The notes under the pieces are model-generated. The model was given only the letters and a program-made list of their open reading frames with translations. It searched no databases and was not told the DNA's origin. The position numbers and the translations under genes were made by a program. From Verrucomicrobiota bacterium (GTDB lineage: Bacteria > Verrucomicrobiota > Verrucomicrobiia > Opitutales > Opitutaceae), in NCBI GenBank assembly GCA_023428905.1, contig JAEYWP010000026.1:62001-126000 (forward strand): a stretch of 64,000 nucleotides of DNA, in the 5' to 3' direction. Shown in pieces: positions 1-9,189 of the stretch; positions within the stretch are counted from its first letter, which is position 1, and every line of letters starts with the position of its first letter.

Positions 1-129
1 CTGAACATTCGCAATGCGTTTCAGGATGACGAACTCATCCCGATTACCACCCAGCCCGACGGCACACCGGCGACCTACCGCATCGCGCCGCCGCAAACCT
101 GGACGCTCTCGAATACGTTCAGGTTCTAG
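1..129 (+). CDS. TonB-dependent receptor, C-terminal end (5' end outside window)
   Basis: The frame is open from base 1 and stops at TAG 127-129. It encodes 42 residues reading LNIRNAFQDDELIPITTQ and ending TWTLSNTFRF. This matches the last strands of the complete receptor at 12636-16361, which reads NVRDLFADDDLIPIMANPDG and ends TWMLTNTFRF, so the fragment is the final beta-strands of a large outer-membrane receptor of the same family. The terminal Phe is the usual outer-membrane assembly signal. Everything upstream lies outside the window, so its substrate cannot be judged. Confidence 0.85.
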   Translation: MNIRNAFQDDELIPITTQPDGTPATYRIAPPQTWTLSNTFRF

Positions 130-162
130 AACCAGGTCCGGGGCTGGCCCACACCTGCTCTA

Positions 163-195
163 CGCCTCCCGCACCCGCGGGAGGCGTTTTGTTTT
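163..195 (+). terminator. Rho-independent terminator of the TonB receptor
   Basis: A perfect 10-bp stem (CGCCTCCCGC at 163-172, GCGGGAGGCG at 177-186) with a 4-nt loop is followed by TTTTGTTTT. It lies 34 bp after the receptor stop and before the convergent gene ending at 216. Confidence 0.85.
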
Positions 196-215
196 CCGGG
201 GGCGCAGCGGACCGT

Positions 216-1931
216 CTACGTCCTGTCCCGCAGCTGGGGCGGCAGCCAGCGGCGCACCTTTTCCATCCATGCCGGGTCACCGGGTTCGAGGCCGAGCGCG
301 CGGCAGAGCGTGAGGAAGCGAAACAACGCCGGGGCCGGGAGGCTGCGCAGGTCGCGTTCAGTCATGGCGGCGAGGAGCAGGTCCGCCTGGACGCGCGCCA
401 GATCGTCCTGACCCGTATCCGCGAGCAGGAGACACAGGTTCACCCGCCGATCCCAGGCGAGGAGTTCATCCGTCCCCTCCTCAAGTTCCCGGCCGACCTG
501 GGCAAGCGCTTCCTGTAGCAGCGCCGGCTCCCGCCGCAGGGCGTGTGCCCGTGCGCGCGCGATCGCGGCGGTGAGTTCCTGGGGAAACTGGACGGTGAGC
601 GCGCGGGCGGCCCGTCCGGCCAGATCCGGTTGCGCCATATCGACAAAATAATCGGCCAGTCGGCTGAGCGAGGCGGCGGGCTCCTGGACCTCGGTGACCT
701 CGAAAACCACCAGACGGTCATTCGCCAGTTCCGGGAGGTTGGGCAGATAGTAGGGCACGGGCCGCAGCCAGCGCGGCGGCAGCCAGCGGTGGAGGATTCC
801 GATCAGGCTGCCCTCGGGTTGGGCGGCTCCGAGCCGCGCGTAGTCGTCGAGGAACCCATCCCAGGAGGGAATGAGCACATGGGTCAACTGGCGCTGCCGC
901 ACCAGGGCCTGCGCCTCGTCCGCCGCCGGAGCGGAGGCCAGGCGCATCGCGCCGCGGAATCCGTCCTCGTTGTCTCGATACGGAGTGCCGAGGACCTGCA
1001 ATCCGCCATGGAAAAAGAGCGAGACACTGAGTCGCGGCGGCGCGAGGACGATCGCCCCCTCCTCGCCGGCGCGACGGGCCAGCCAATGCGCCGCCTCCCG
1101 TTCGAGTAGGGCTTCCAGTGCGTCGCGTGGAAGTTGCGTGATCTCCGGGAGCGGCCCCCGCGGCACGGACCGCAGGCCGAAAACGGCCGCCGCCGCGACG
1201 ATGACGGCGGCGAGTGCGAGCCTTGGCACCGCATACCGGTCCGGGGCCCCCCCCGGCGAGACTGCCCCTGCCGTGGGTCGGGTGGCCGCACGCCGTTCAC
1301 GCCGGGGCCAGAACGCGCAGACGACTGCGACGGCCAGGAGGGCGCATGCGGCCGCGGTCAACGCGGTGGCATCCGGCGCCCCCGCCACAAACCACCCAGA
1401 GGCCAGGGACGCCGCCGTCCCGGCGGCGGCAAAAACCGCGGCGGTGACTGAGCCCACCCGCCAGGCGAGGAGGACGGTGCAGGCCGTGACACACAGCGCG
1501 AGGAGGAGAGGATCGGCGTAGCGGGCAGCGCGCTCGACCGCGATCCCCCCGGGAGCCCCGGTGAGGAAGCGATGCCCCCGCGCGACCGCCGCCAGCCAGC
1601 ATCGGTAGGGAGACAGGCTGGTCACTTCGCGCCCGATCGGTGCATTGTCGTAGTTGATACGCGCCAGGTGCCAGCCGCCGTTGGCCAGGAGCTCCTGCGC
1701 CTGCGTGATCCATTGGTAGCTGCCGGTCCGGTGCCCCGGCACCACCCACCAGCGAAGCCCTCCGGCGTATCCAGTCTTTGAGGTCGCATCGACCGACGGC
1801 GGCTCCGAGGCGAGTGCGGTCAGGTGATCGGCCCGCTCGAGGGCGGCCCGCGAGTGAAGGCCGAGGAGCCCAAGCGCGAGCAGCAGGACGGGGATCCAGA
1901 CAAACGAGGCCAGACGTCGGACCGAGATCAT
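216..1931 (-). CDS. Multi-spanning membrane protein, GT-C glycosyltransferase-like, function unknown
   Basis: 571 residues from ATG 1931 (MISVRRLASF). The frame stays open upstream to 2537, but that part would run into the divergent gene at 2073, so the short start with its signal-anchor was chosen. The N-terminus has one membrane helix. A periplasmic loop with an acidic residue (INYDNAPIG) follows, then two to four hydrophobic segments rich in Ala, Val and Leu. The C-terminal half is a soluble, tetratricopeptide-like helical region rich in Leu, Ala and Arg. The layout resembles GT-C membrane glycosyltransferases (acidic first loop), but no diagnostic motif was recognised. It is divergent from the GT39-like gene 141 bp away, which suggests joint work on a cell-surface glycan. 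No Shine-Dalgarno is evident. Confidence 0.6.
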   Translation of the reverse strand: MISVRRLASFVWIPVLLLALGLLGLHSRAALERADHLTALASEPPSVDATSKTGYAGGLRWWVVPGHRTGSYQWITQAQELLANGGWHLARINYDNAPIGREVTSLSPYRCWLAAVARGHRFLTGAPGGIAVERAARYADPLLLALCVTACTVLLAWRVGSVTAAVFAAAGTAASLASGWFVAGAPDATALTAAACALLAVAVVCAFWPRRERRAATRPTAGAVSPGGAPDRYAVPRLALAAVIVAAAAVFGLRSVPRGPLPEITQLPRDALEALLEREAAHWLARRAGEEGAIVLAPPRLSVSLFFHGGLQVLGTPYRDNEDGFRGAMRLASAPAADEAQALVRQRQLTHVLIPSWDGFLDDYARLGAAQPEGSLIGILHRWLPPRWLRPVPYYLPNLPELANDRLVVFEVTEVQEPAASLSRLADYFVDMAQPDLAGRAARALTVQFPQELTAAIARARAHALRREPALLQEALAQVGRELEEGTDELLAWDRRVNLCLLLADTGQDDLARVQADLLLAAMTERDLRSLPAPALFRFLTLCRALGLEPGDPAWMEKVRRWLPPQLRDRT

Positions 1932-2072
1932 TGCGGGGTAGGTGAAGTGTTGATGCTTCGTCCCTGCGGAGCTGGCAACGGCAATGCAGCCTCCGGATGC
2001 TTCAGGGAATACGCACCCGAGGCACATCGGCTTCGCGCCGAGCCGTCCGAATTGCTCTTGGAGGCCGAGGGC

Positions 2073-4550
2073 ATGCTGGGTAGTTCTCCCTCTCTCCGCA
2101 TGAATGCCACTCCAGCTGCCGAGCGCCGGGGCTTCCTCCTCGCCTCCCTCTTTGTCCTGGCCGTCGCCATGGTCCTGCGGTTGTGGCTGATCGGCGGTGG
2201 AGGGCAGTTTGGGCAGATCGACGAGGCGCGCTATCTTGTCTCGCGCGACGCCGCCCACCTCTGGGTTCATGGAGAGAATCCTCGTGCAGGTATCGCCCGT
2301 GCGTTGGCGGGCGGGGACCACGTCGGCTTCAAACTCTTGGGGATCGTGCCCGCAGTGGTGGAGGAATACGCGGGGCGTGACGATCGCATCCCCGCGTGGT
2401 TCTTCGGTGGCTTCTCCGTGCTCAACATTGCCCTGGCGGGACTGATCGTGCATCGGCTGACCCGCTCGCCCCGTGCGGCCTTTTGGGCGGTTCTGACCGC
2501 GGCCACCTGCACGGCGTGGTTCTATTTCTCGCGTCACCTACTGCCCTATGACGCCGCCCTTTTTTTCATGTTGCTCGCGCTCCTGTTCGGGCTGCGACTG
2601 GGCGCAGTCCCGATCGCCGGCTTTATGGCGGGGTTATCTGCCGGGTGCGGGTTTGTGGTCTATTACGGCTATTGGAACCTCGGTGCCGTGATGCTGGTGC
2701 TGGGTGCCCTCTGGCGCGTTTCCGACCTCAGCGGGCGCTCGCTCCTGCGCGGCGTCATTTGGAGTGTCTGCGCCCTGCTCGGTCTGGCCCTGGCCATTTG
2801 CCTGCCGATCGCCGCGGATGCGGCCTGGGGAGGCGGAACACTGGTGGCCGGTGCGCGGGCCTTGTCTGGAACGATCGGAGTGGGGGACTTCCGCGGCCAT
2901 ATCGCCCCCTGGGAGTACCTATGGCACACGGACAAACTCTGGCTGGTGGCAGCGCTCGCGGCCACCGTTACCTTGACCTTCACCCTTCGGCGTGGAAACG
3001 CGCGAGGGCGAGCCATTGTGTTTCTGATCAGCGGGCTGCTGATGGTCTGGCTGTTTCTTTTTGTCACGTCCACCGTGCTCCACGTCTTCGGCTTGCACGA
3101 TCGAATGCTGCGGCAGGTGACACCTTTCCTGGTCGCGCTGCTCGCGCTCGGTCTGGACCAGTGGACCTCACGGGCTAACGGTGTATGGACAACCCGGATA
3201 CGGACCGCCGTGGCGCTGGGTTTCTTGGTGGGTAACGCAGTGTTCTGCATGGTGACGCCGCTGGCGCTTGAGTTCCCGCGTGACTTCAAGGCGCGCGGCG
3301 ACGCCTTGCTCGCCCGGAGAAACGACACGCCCGACCGCGACTCGTACGTTCGTTATGTGAACGTGACACACTATTTCATGGAACCCGAAGTCCTTCGGGA
3401 TGAGCCCATCGAGGTATTGCTCGTAGCGAAGCATCCTCATCAGTACGTTCCATACCTTTACGAGGCTCAGTCACCCGAAGCCCGGGCTTACCGCCGCAGC
3501 ATCGATCACCGTATGCGGCTGGTTCGGATGGCGGTCACCCCGGCCGAACGTATTCGTGGCGACGACTACGGGCAGGTTCGCCTCTCGCTTCGTTTTCCTG
3601 TCGGTAGGTCCGGCTTTGCCGACCCACTGCTGTCCGTGGGTTCGGTGGACCGGGGAGAGCTCTTTTTCGTGCGTTACCTGCAGGAGGGGGTGATCGCCCT
3701 CGGCGTGGAGATCGCGGGGATTGGCGTATTCGAAAGTGAACCACTGCCCATCGATCCTGCCGCCATTCATGACGTGGTGTTGTTTACGTCTTCGCTGCTT
3801 CCGCCCGCCGGTGCGGCCCCTCAGGATCCTGCCATCGCTGCGCAGCAGTCTGCCGCCCGCGGGCGGGTTGAAATCCAGCTCAATGGAGCCTCTGTGGTCA
3901 GCCGCCGGGCGCCGCCCATGGCGGCTCTCCCGGACCAGGTGCACGCGGGCGTCAACGTCGTGAGGGGTGGGCGCGCCTCCACCCGTTTCGGCGGTGACAT
4001 CTTCAGCGTTTCGCGAGGTGGTATGCCACCACTGGAGAAACCGCTGGGACTCCCAGAAGGATACGGTATGCTGGAGCTGACGCTGCGACTTCGGACGCTC
4101 CATGGAAACGTGGCGGAACCTCTCGTGGTTCTGGGGGAAGCCGGGCGGGCGGTGTTTGTCTTCGTACGTCCGGTCGGCCTCCGGCAGGTTCGACTGGGAG
4201 TGGAAGTGTGGGGCGTGGGAGCCTGGGAAACCGAGCCTCTGCCGACGCAGGCGCCCGAGCGTGACATCGTGACCGTTTCCCTGCCGGCCTTCTATCCTGC
4301 CGCGGACAATGCCGCCGCGTGGCGAGGGGTGCCAGCAGAGAGGCGTGACCGGGCCTTAAGCCACCTCGTGGTGCAGTGGAACGGGCAAACCGTGCTGGTT
4401 CAGGGCACAGCGTTGTCCACGATGGATCCGAACTCACTTTCGGTGGGTGAAAATCGAATCGGCGGTTCTGTCGTGTCGGACCGATTCACCGGCGAGGTCG
4501 AGTCCATCAGGCATTTCCCGCTCACTGCCTCGGTGGAGCGGGTGCCCTGA
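2073..4550 (+). CDS. GT39-like membrane glycosyltransferase with two C-terminal beta-sandwich repeats
   Basis: 825 residues. ATG 2073 has a GGAGGCCGAGG Shine-Dalgarno directly in front; ATG 2100 is an alternative without one. After a membrane helix (about residues 21-40), D50-E51 in QIDEARY sits in the first periplasmic loop, as expected for the catalytic acid of GT39/ArnT-type lipid-linked sugar transferases. About ten further hydrophobic segments reach residue ~400. The remaining ~330 residues are soluble and hold two copies of one domain (about 499-655 and 664-825). Each copy has a YGxxxLxLR start, an ExEPLP segment and a GGxxxxxxFxG(D/E) end, resembling LamG-like sandwiches. The combination of transferase and twin sandwich is unusual. 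It probably glycosylates an exported acceptor; the substrate is unknown. Confidence 0.65.
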   Translation: MLGSSPSLRMNATPAAERRGFLLASLFVLAVAMVLRLWLIGGGGQFGQIDEARYLVSRDAAHLWVHGENPRAGIARALAGGDHVGFKLLGIVPAVVEEYAGRDDRIPAWFFGGFSVLNIALAGLIVHRLTRSPRAAFWAVLTAATCTAWFYFSRHLLPYDAALFFMLLALLFGLRLGAVPIAGFMAGLSAGCGFVVYYGYWNLGAVMLVLGALWRVSDLSGRSLLRGVIWSVCALLGLALAICLPIAADAAWGGGTLVAGARALSGTIGVGDFRGHIAPWEYLWHTDKLWLVAALAATVTLTFTLRRGNARGRAIVFLISGLLMVWLFLFVTSTVLHVFGLHDRMLRQVTPFLVALLALGLDQWTSRANGVWTTRIRTAVALGFLVGNAVFCMVTPLALEFPRDFKARGDALLARRNDTPDRDSYVRYVNVTHYFMEPEVLRDEPIEVLLVAKHPHQYVPYLYEAQSPEARAYRRSIDHRMRLVRMAVTPAERIRGDDYGQVRLSLRFPVGRSGFADPLLSVGSVDRGELFFVRYLQEGVIALGVEIAGIGVFESEPLPIDPAAIHDVVLFTSSLLPPAGAAPQDPAIAAQQSAARGRVEIQLNGASVVSRRAPPMAALPDQVHAGVNVVRGGRASTRFGGDIFSVSRGGMPPLEKPLGLPEGYGMLELTLRLRTLHGNVAEPLVVLGEAGRAVFVFVRPVGLRQVRLGVEVWGVGAWETEPLPTQAPERDIVTVSLPAFYPAADNAAAWRGVPAERRDRALSHLVVQWNGQTVLVQGTALSTMDPNSLSVGENRIGGSVVSDRFTGEVESIRHFPLTASVERVP

Positions 4551-4624
4551 GCGTTCTTGTGTCCCCGCGCCCCGTCTGATCCCCCGCCTTGACTCGGGAG
4601 CGCACGCGCCGTGGGGTTTCCGCC

Positions 4625-7600
4625 GTGAGCTTCCGAGGAACCTCCCGCATCTTGCCGCTGATCGGCAGCGTGCTCACCGCGTGTGCCGCGCTTTCCTGCC
4701 GCGCAGATCGGACTAGCGACGCGCTCCAACGCCAACCCCTGTTGGAGCGAAACGCGCAGTCCAACGGGATGCGCTTCACGGCGTTGCGGCCGGAGGAGAC
4801 CGGGATCGTCGCCGAGAACCGATACGCTGACCCGTCGATGTGGGGGGAGCGCAACATGGAGTATGCGGTGGGAGAACTCGGGACCGGGGTGGCGGCGGCG
4901 GATTATGACAACGACGGGCGTCCGGATGTCTTTCTCGTCAGCAAGACCGGTGTGAACCGGCTGTTCCGCAACCTCGGCGGCTGGCGGTTCGAGGATGTCA
5001 CGGTACGCAGCGGAATTGGACGCGCTGCGCCCGACGACGTTCGGGTGTGGAAGCAGGGCGCGAGTTTCGCCGACGTAAACAATGACGGCTGGATCGACCT
5101 TTACGTGTGCCGCATGGGTGCACCCAATCAGCTTTTCATCAACCAGGGCGATGGCACGTTTGTGGAGGAGGCGGCCCGGCGCGGCCTCGCCGTCGACGAC
5201 GCAAGCTGCATCGGCGCCTTCAGTGACTTCGACCGGGACGGCTGGCTCGATGTTTATGTCCAAACCAACCTCCTCGATGCGCGCCGCCAGCCGCTCGGGC
5301 GCCCCGACTACCTTTTGCGCAACAACGGCGACGGCACCTTCACCGACGTCACCGCCCGCGCCCGAATCGGGGGCGAAACGCAGGGACACTCCGCGACCTG
5401 GTGGGACTACAACGCGGACGGCTGGCCCGACTTGTACGTCGCCAACGATTTCGCCCGGCCCGACTCGCTGTATAAGAACAATGGCGACGGCACGTTCACC
5501 GACGTGATCCACTCCGTCGTTCCGGTGATGCCGTATTCGTCGATGGGTTCCGACGTCGGCGATATCAACAATGACGGCAGGATCGATTTCTTCGTCGCGG
5601 ACATGGCGCCCACCACCCGCGAGAAGGACATGCGCGGCATGGCGGTGGCCCGGGAGCTGAGCCAGGAAGATGCACCGGGGAACGCGGCGCAGCAGCTGCG
5701 CAACACCCTCTTTATCAATACTGGAACGGGGCGCATGCTCGAAGTGGCGCACCTCGCGGGGGTGGAGGCAACGGACTGGACCTGGTCGGTGCGTTTCGAG
5801 GACCTCGACAACGACGGCCTCCTCGATCTTCACGTCACCAACGGGATGGATCGGGAGTACCAGAACGCCGACCTGCGCGAGCGCGTCCTCACGTCGGAAA
5901 GCGAGGAGCAGCGGGTCCGGGTGATGAAAGAGAGCCCGCTCCTGCGGGAGCGAAACCTCGCCTACCGCAATCGTGGAGACGGCCGTTTTGAGGAGGTTGC
6001 GGCAGCGTGGGGCCTGGACCAGGAAGGGGTCAGTTTTGGCACGGCCTTCGCCGACTTCGACGGCGATGGCGACCTGGACCTGATCCATGCCAATTACGAC
6101 GCGGCGCCGACGGTGCTCCGCAACGACAGCCCCGGGGGGCACCGTCTGCTCGTGCGCCTGAAGGGACGGCGCTCGAACCGCTTCGGCATCGGGGCGGTGG
6201 TGCGCATCCAGACCTCCTCCGGGACGCAGGTCCGACCCCTGGTGGTGGCGCGCGGCTCCCTCTCCAGCAGCGACCCCGCCGCGCATTTTGGTCTCGGCAC
6301 AGACCGTTTGGTCGACCGGCTCACGGTGGAGTGGCCCAGCGGATACCACCAAGTGTTTGAGCAGGTGGAGGCGGATGCGGTGGTCACGATCACGGAGCCT
6401 GACGGTGAGCCGCCCGGTCCGGTTTCCACCGGCGGTGCGGTGCCGGCCTGGTTTTCCGAGGACGCGCGCGCTTTCGGTCAGGATTTCACGATCGAGGAGT
6501 CGTTCGAGACCGATCCGCAGCCGCTGCTGCCGCGGCGCTTCGACCGGGAGGGTCCGGGCCTTGCAGCGGGCGACCTCAATGCCGACGGCCACCCGGACCT
6601 CGTGCTCGGTGGCACCAGCCGGGAGGGCACGCGCGTGCTGCTGGGAAGCGCAAAAGGTTTCAAGGCGGGTGGATCGCTGCCAGCGGCACGCGTCGACGAT
6701 GGACCGCTGGTCGTGTTTGACGCCAATGGCGATGGCCGGCCGGACCTGCTGCGCACCCGGGGAGGCACCACCCGACCGGCGGTGTCGGCAGAGTACCAGC
6801 CCGCCCTGTATTCGGGCGTCGGTGACGGGAGTTTTGTCCCTGCTCCGGAAGCCCTGCCGCCCCTGAAGATCAGCGCCGGAGCGGCCGCGGCGGCTGATTT
6901 CGACCGGGATGGGAAGGTGGACCTCTTTCTCGGCGGCCGCGTGCTGCCGCGCCGTTACCCGCAGGCGCCGCCGAGCGTCCTCCTGAAAAACGACGGCGGC
7001 GCCTTTCGTGAGGTGACGGCGGACTTTGCGCCGGGTATTGCCGGGATCGGCATGGTGACCGCGGCGGTGTGGGTCGACCTCAACGCCGACAGTTGGCCCG
7101 ACCTCGTCCTCGCGCTGGACTGGGGCGGAGTGCGGTGTTTTCTCAACCGCGAGGGGAGGCAGTTGGAGGAGGCCACCGCATCCCTCGGCTTCGATTCCGC
7201 CCGCGCCGGGTGGTGGAGTTGCGTTTCCCCCGGGGATTTTAATGGCGATGGCCGACCTGACCTCGCGCTCGGCAACGTCGGCCTGAACACCCCGTACACC
7301 GCACCCGTCCGCGTCCTGGCGGGCAATTTTGCCAGGGGCAACGTTTTGCAGGTGATCGAGATTGTCCGGGAGGATGGCCGCGACTACCCGAGACGGACGC
7401 TCACCGCGCTTGCCCCGCATCTGCCGGGTCTGCGGAAACGGTATCCAAGGAATGATGACTATGCGCGCGCGCCGGTGGAGGAGGTCCTTGGGCGGGAGGC
7501 GATCGCACGTGCGGGCGCCTGGGTGGCGGAGGAACTCTCCAGTGGTGTCCTCCTCAGTACCTCCGGAGGGGGATACCGTTTCGAGCCCCTGCCGCTGCCG

Positions 7601-7936
7601 GCGCAGGTGGCGCCGGTCAGGAAGATTGCCGTTTCCGACTTTGATCAGGACGGTGCGCTCGACCTGGTCCTTGTCCATAACAGCACGGCGCCAATCCCGC
7701 AGGCGGGCCGGATGCAGGGGGGGCTGGGTTTGATCCTGCGCGGCGACGGACGCGGCGGTTTCTCGCCGGTGGAGCCCGCGGTGACCGGGTTTGTCGTCCC
7801 CGGCGAGGCGTCGGACGTGGTGGTTCTGGACGTGGATCAAGACGGCCACGACGACCTCGTGGTCAGCCGCAACCACCGGAGCATGCTGGTCTTCAGAAGG
7901 ACGGCGGCACCAATCAGCGGAGCTGACGTACGCTGA
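4625..7936 (+). CDS. CRTAC1 family FG-GAP/VCBS repeat lipoprotein with ASPIC/UnbV domain
   Basis: 1103 residues from GTG 4625; a TTG at 4589 would add 12 residues. The start is uncertain, but either choice gives a signal peptide ending in a lipobox-like LTAC or ALSC. From residue 93 there are at least 14 Ca-binding loops of the DxDxDGxxDL type (DYDNDGRPD, DVNNDGWID, DFDGDGDLD, DFNGDGRPD and others), typical of FG-GAP/VCBS beta-propeller blades. An ASPIC/UnbV module lies between the propeller halves, at about residues 500-590 (RNDSPGGHRLLVRLKG to VEWPSG). Such proteins are surface or secreted, Ca-stabilised and thought to bind glycans or protein partners. The gene follows the GT39-like gene on the same strand (74 bp gap) and is convergent with the OpgC-like gene. 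Confidence 0.85.
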   Translation: MSFRGTSRILPLIGSVLTACAALSCRADRTSDALQRQPLLERNAQSNGMRFTALRPEETGIVAENRYADPSMWGERNMEYAVGELGTGVAAADYDNDGRPDVFLVSKTGVNRLFRNLGGWRFEDVTVRSGIGRAAPDDVRVWKQGASFADVNNDGWIDLYVCRMGAPNQLFINQGDGTFVEEAARRGLAVDDASCIGAFSDFDRDGWLDVYVQTNLLDARRQPLGRPDYLLRNNGDGTFTDVTARARIGGETQGHSATWWDYNADGWPDLYVANDFARPDSLYKNNGDGTFTDVIHSVVPVMPYSSMGSDVGDINNDGRIDFFVADMAPTTREKDMRGMAVARELSQEDAPGNAAQQLRNTLFINTGTGRMLEVAHLAGVEATDWTWSVRFEDLDNDGLLDLHVTNGMDREYQNADLRERVLTSESEEQRVRVMKESPLLRERNLAYRNRGDGRFEEVAAAWGLDQEGVSFGTAFADFDGDGDLDLIHANYDAAPTVLRNDSPGGHRLLVRLKGRRSNRFGIGAVVRIQTSSGTQVRPLVVARGSLSSSDPAAHFGLGTDRLVDRLTVEWPSGYHQVFEQVEADAVVTITEPDGEPPGPVSTGGAVPAWFSEDARAFGQDFTIEESFETDPQPLLPRRFDREGPGLAAGDLNADGHPDLVLGGTSREGTRVLLGSAKGFKAGGSLPAARVDDGPLVVFDANGDGRPDLLRTRGGTTRPAVSAEYQPALYSGVGDGSFVPAPEALPPLKISAGAAAAADFDRDGKVDLFLGGRVLPRRYPQAPPSVLLKNDGGAFREVTADFAPGIAGIGMVTAAVWVDLNADSWPDLVLALDWGGVRCFLNREGRQLEEATASLGFDSARAGWWSCVSPGDFNGDGRPDLALGNVGLNTPYTAPVRVLAGNFARGNVLQVIEIVREDGRDYPRRTLTALAPHLPGLRKRYPRNDDYARAPVEEVLGREAIARAGAWVAEELSSGVLLSTSGGGYRFEPLPLPAQVAPVRKIAVSDFDQDGALDLVLVHNSTAPIPQAGRMQGGLGLILRGDGRGGFSPVEPAVTGFVVPGEASDVVVLDVDQDGHDDLVVSRNHRSMLVFRRTAAPISGADVR

Positions 7937-7945
7937 GGGCGCCGA

Positions 7946-9109
7946 CTACAACTGAGCCGTTGGCGGACTAGCGGCAAAGGCGGAGCTGGTTCGTGACTGA
8001 GCGAACTGGCCTGCCCAAGCCCCGACGAAGAGCGAACCAATCACAGCCGCCGTATCCAACCACCGGCCATGTGCGGTCTCAAAGCTCTCCGGCCACGCGA
8101 GGATGATCATCGTCGCGAGCACATGGGCGCCGAAGGCGGAGAGGGAGTGTTTCCCCAGGTAACTGAGGACCCGGATATCGAACCACCTGGGGCGCGCGGT
8201 GGCCGTGAGCGCAATGAGAAAGGCGATCACCGCGAAGTTGATGGCGCGCAGAGGGGCGAGGCTGGTTTTGTTGGTCAGGGCGGCGATCTCCTCGGGTCCC
8301 CACCAGTTCGGCAGGCGTGGATGGTGGATGATCCAGAGGAAGACTGCGGCCGACGTCGCGAGCGCGACAGTGACGAGGCGGGGCCGCCGCATCAGCCTGC
8401 TCTGGCGGTATCGCACGTTCCCGAGCAGCAGCCCGGTAACGAAGAGCCATTGCCAGGAAAGGAAGTGGAATGCTCCCGTGTTAATCACCCCGTGGACATA
8501 GGGCTGGGCTGAAAAAAGGAGCTGATCGAACAGCCAAACCAGGGCGGAACCCGCCCACACCCACCAGAATTTCCCCATTTTGCATAAATGGAGCACCAGG
8601 GGCGCCAGCAGCATGAAGCCAACATAGTTGGGCAAGATATCCAGAAGCCCAGGTTGATAGACCAGGCTCAAGCCCGCCCAGACGCCCTGCAGAGGATCCG
8701 TCGCAAAAAGTGGGGGGAGCCGAGACAGTTCGGTGCGTCCGGCGTGGATGAGGATCTGGCACCAGGCCACCGTGAAAAGGACAGTCGCCGCATGCCAGAT
8801 GTAGATTTCCACGGCGCGACGCCGGCAGGATTGCCAGACGGAGACCAGGCCCTGCGCCTCGTGGCGGCGGGTGTAGGTTTGGCCCGCGATCAGGCCAGAG
8901 AGGAAAATAAACCCTTCCGCGGAACTGACGAATCCGAGCGAATGATCCGTCACGAGACGAACATCACTCTCAATGTGATTGACCGCCATCGTGAGCAGCA
9001 GGAGCCCTCTCACGGTATCCAGCCGCACATCACGCTTCGGACGCTCCGGGGCGGCCGGCGTGCGCGTGGCGGGAGCGGGCTGGATCGGTGAGTGTCCGAG
9101 TTGGGTCAA
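7946..9109 (-). CDS. OpgC-like membrane acyltransferase
   Basis: 387 residues. TTG 9109 is the only initiator before the first conserved block, so the start is less certain. The core opens with RLDTVRGLLLLTMAVNHIES and continues with GFVSSAEGFIFLSGLIAG, the signature of the OpgC/acyltransferase-3-related family, followed by about ten hydrophobic segments. Known OpgC proteins sit in the inner membrane and succinylate osmoregulated periplasmic glucans. In this lineage the same fold may decorate other envelope glycans. It lies 80 bp downstream of the small secreted protein gene on the same strand, so the two may be co-transcribed. Confidence 0.8.
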   Translation of the reverse strand: MTQLGHSPIQPAPATRTPAAPERPKRDVRLDTVRGLLLLTMAVNHIESDVRLVTDHSLGFVSSAEGFIFLSGLIAGQTYTRRHEAQGLVSVWQSCRRRAVEIYIWHAATVLFTVAWCQILIHAGRTELSRLPPLFATDPLQGVWAGLSLVYQPGLLDILPNYVGFMLLAPLVLHLCKMGKFWWVWAGSALVWLFDQLLFSAQPYVHGVINTGAFHFLSWQWLFVTGLLLGNVRYRQSRLMRRPRLVTVALATSAAVFLWIIHHPRLPNWWGPEEIAALTNKTSLAPLRAINFAVIAFLIALTATARPRWFDIRVLSYLGKHSLSAFGAHVLATMIILAWPESFETAHGRWLDTAAVIGSLFVGAWAGQFAQSRTSSAFAASPPTAQL

Positions 9110-9189
9110 TCAACCGCCCATATTCCTGATCGGCGCCCCTCCGATCCAGCTTTTCCTTGGGGGAGGCCGGCAGAGCCGACCCGATCTGC

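Noticed and set aside
1932..2537. N-terminal extension of the minus-strand membrane protein
   Set aside because: It would overlap the start and first membrane helix of the divergent GT39-like gene; the signal-anchor at 1931 gives a normal protein.
4400..7876. 1158-codon open frame on the minus strand opposite the FG-GAP gene
   Set aside because: It mirrors the high third-position GC of the real gene and has no domain, signal or start support; the plus strand has 14 clear Ca loops.
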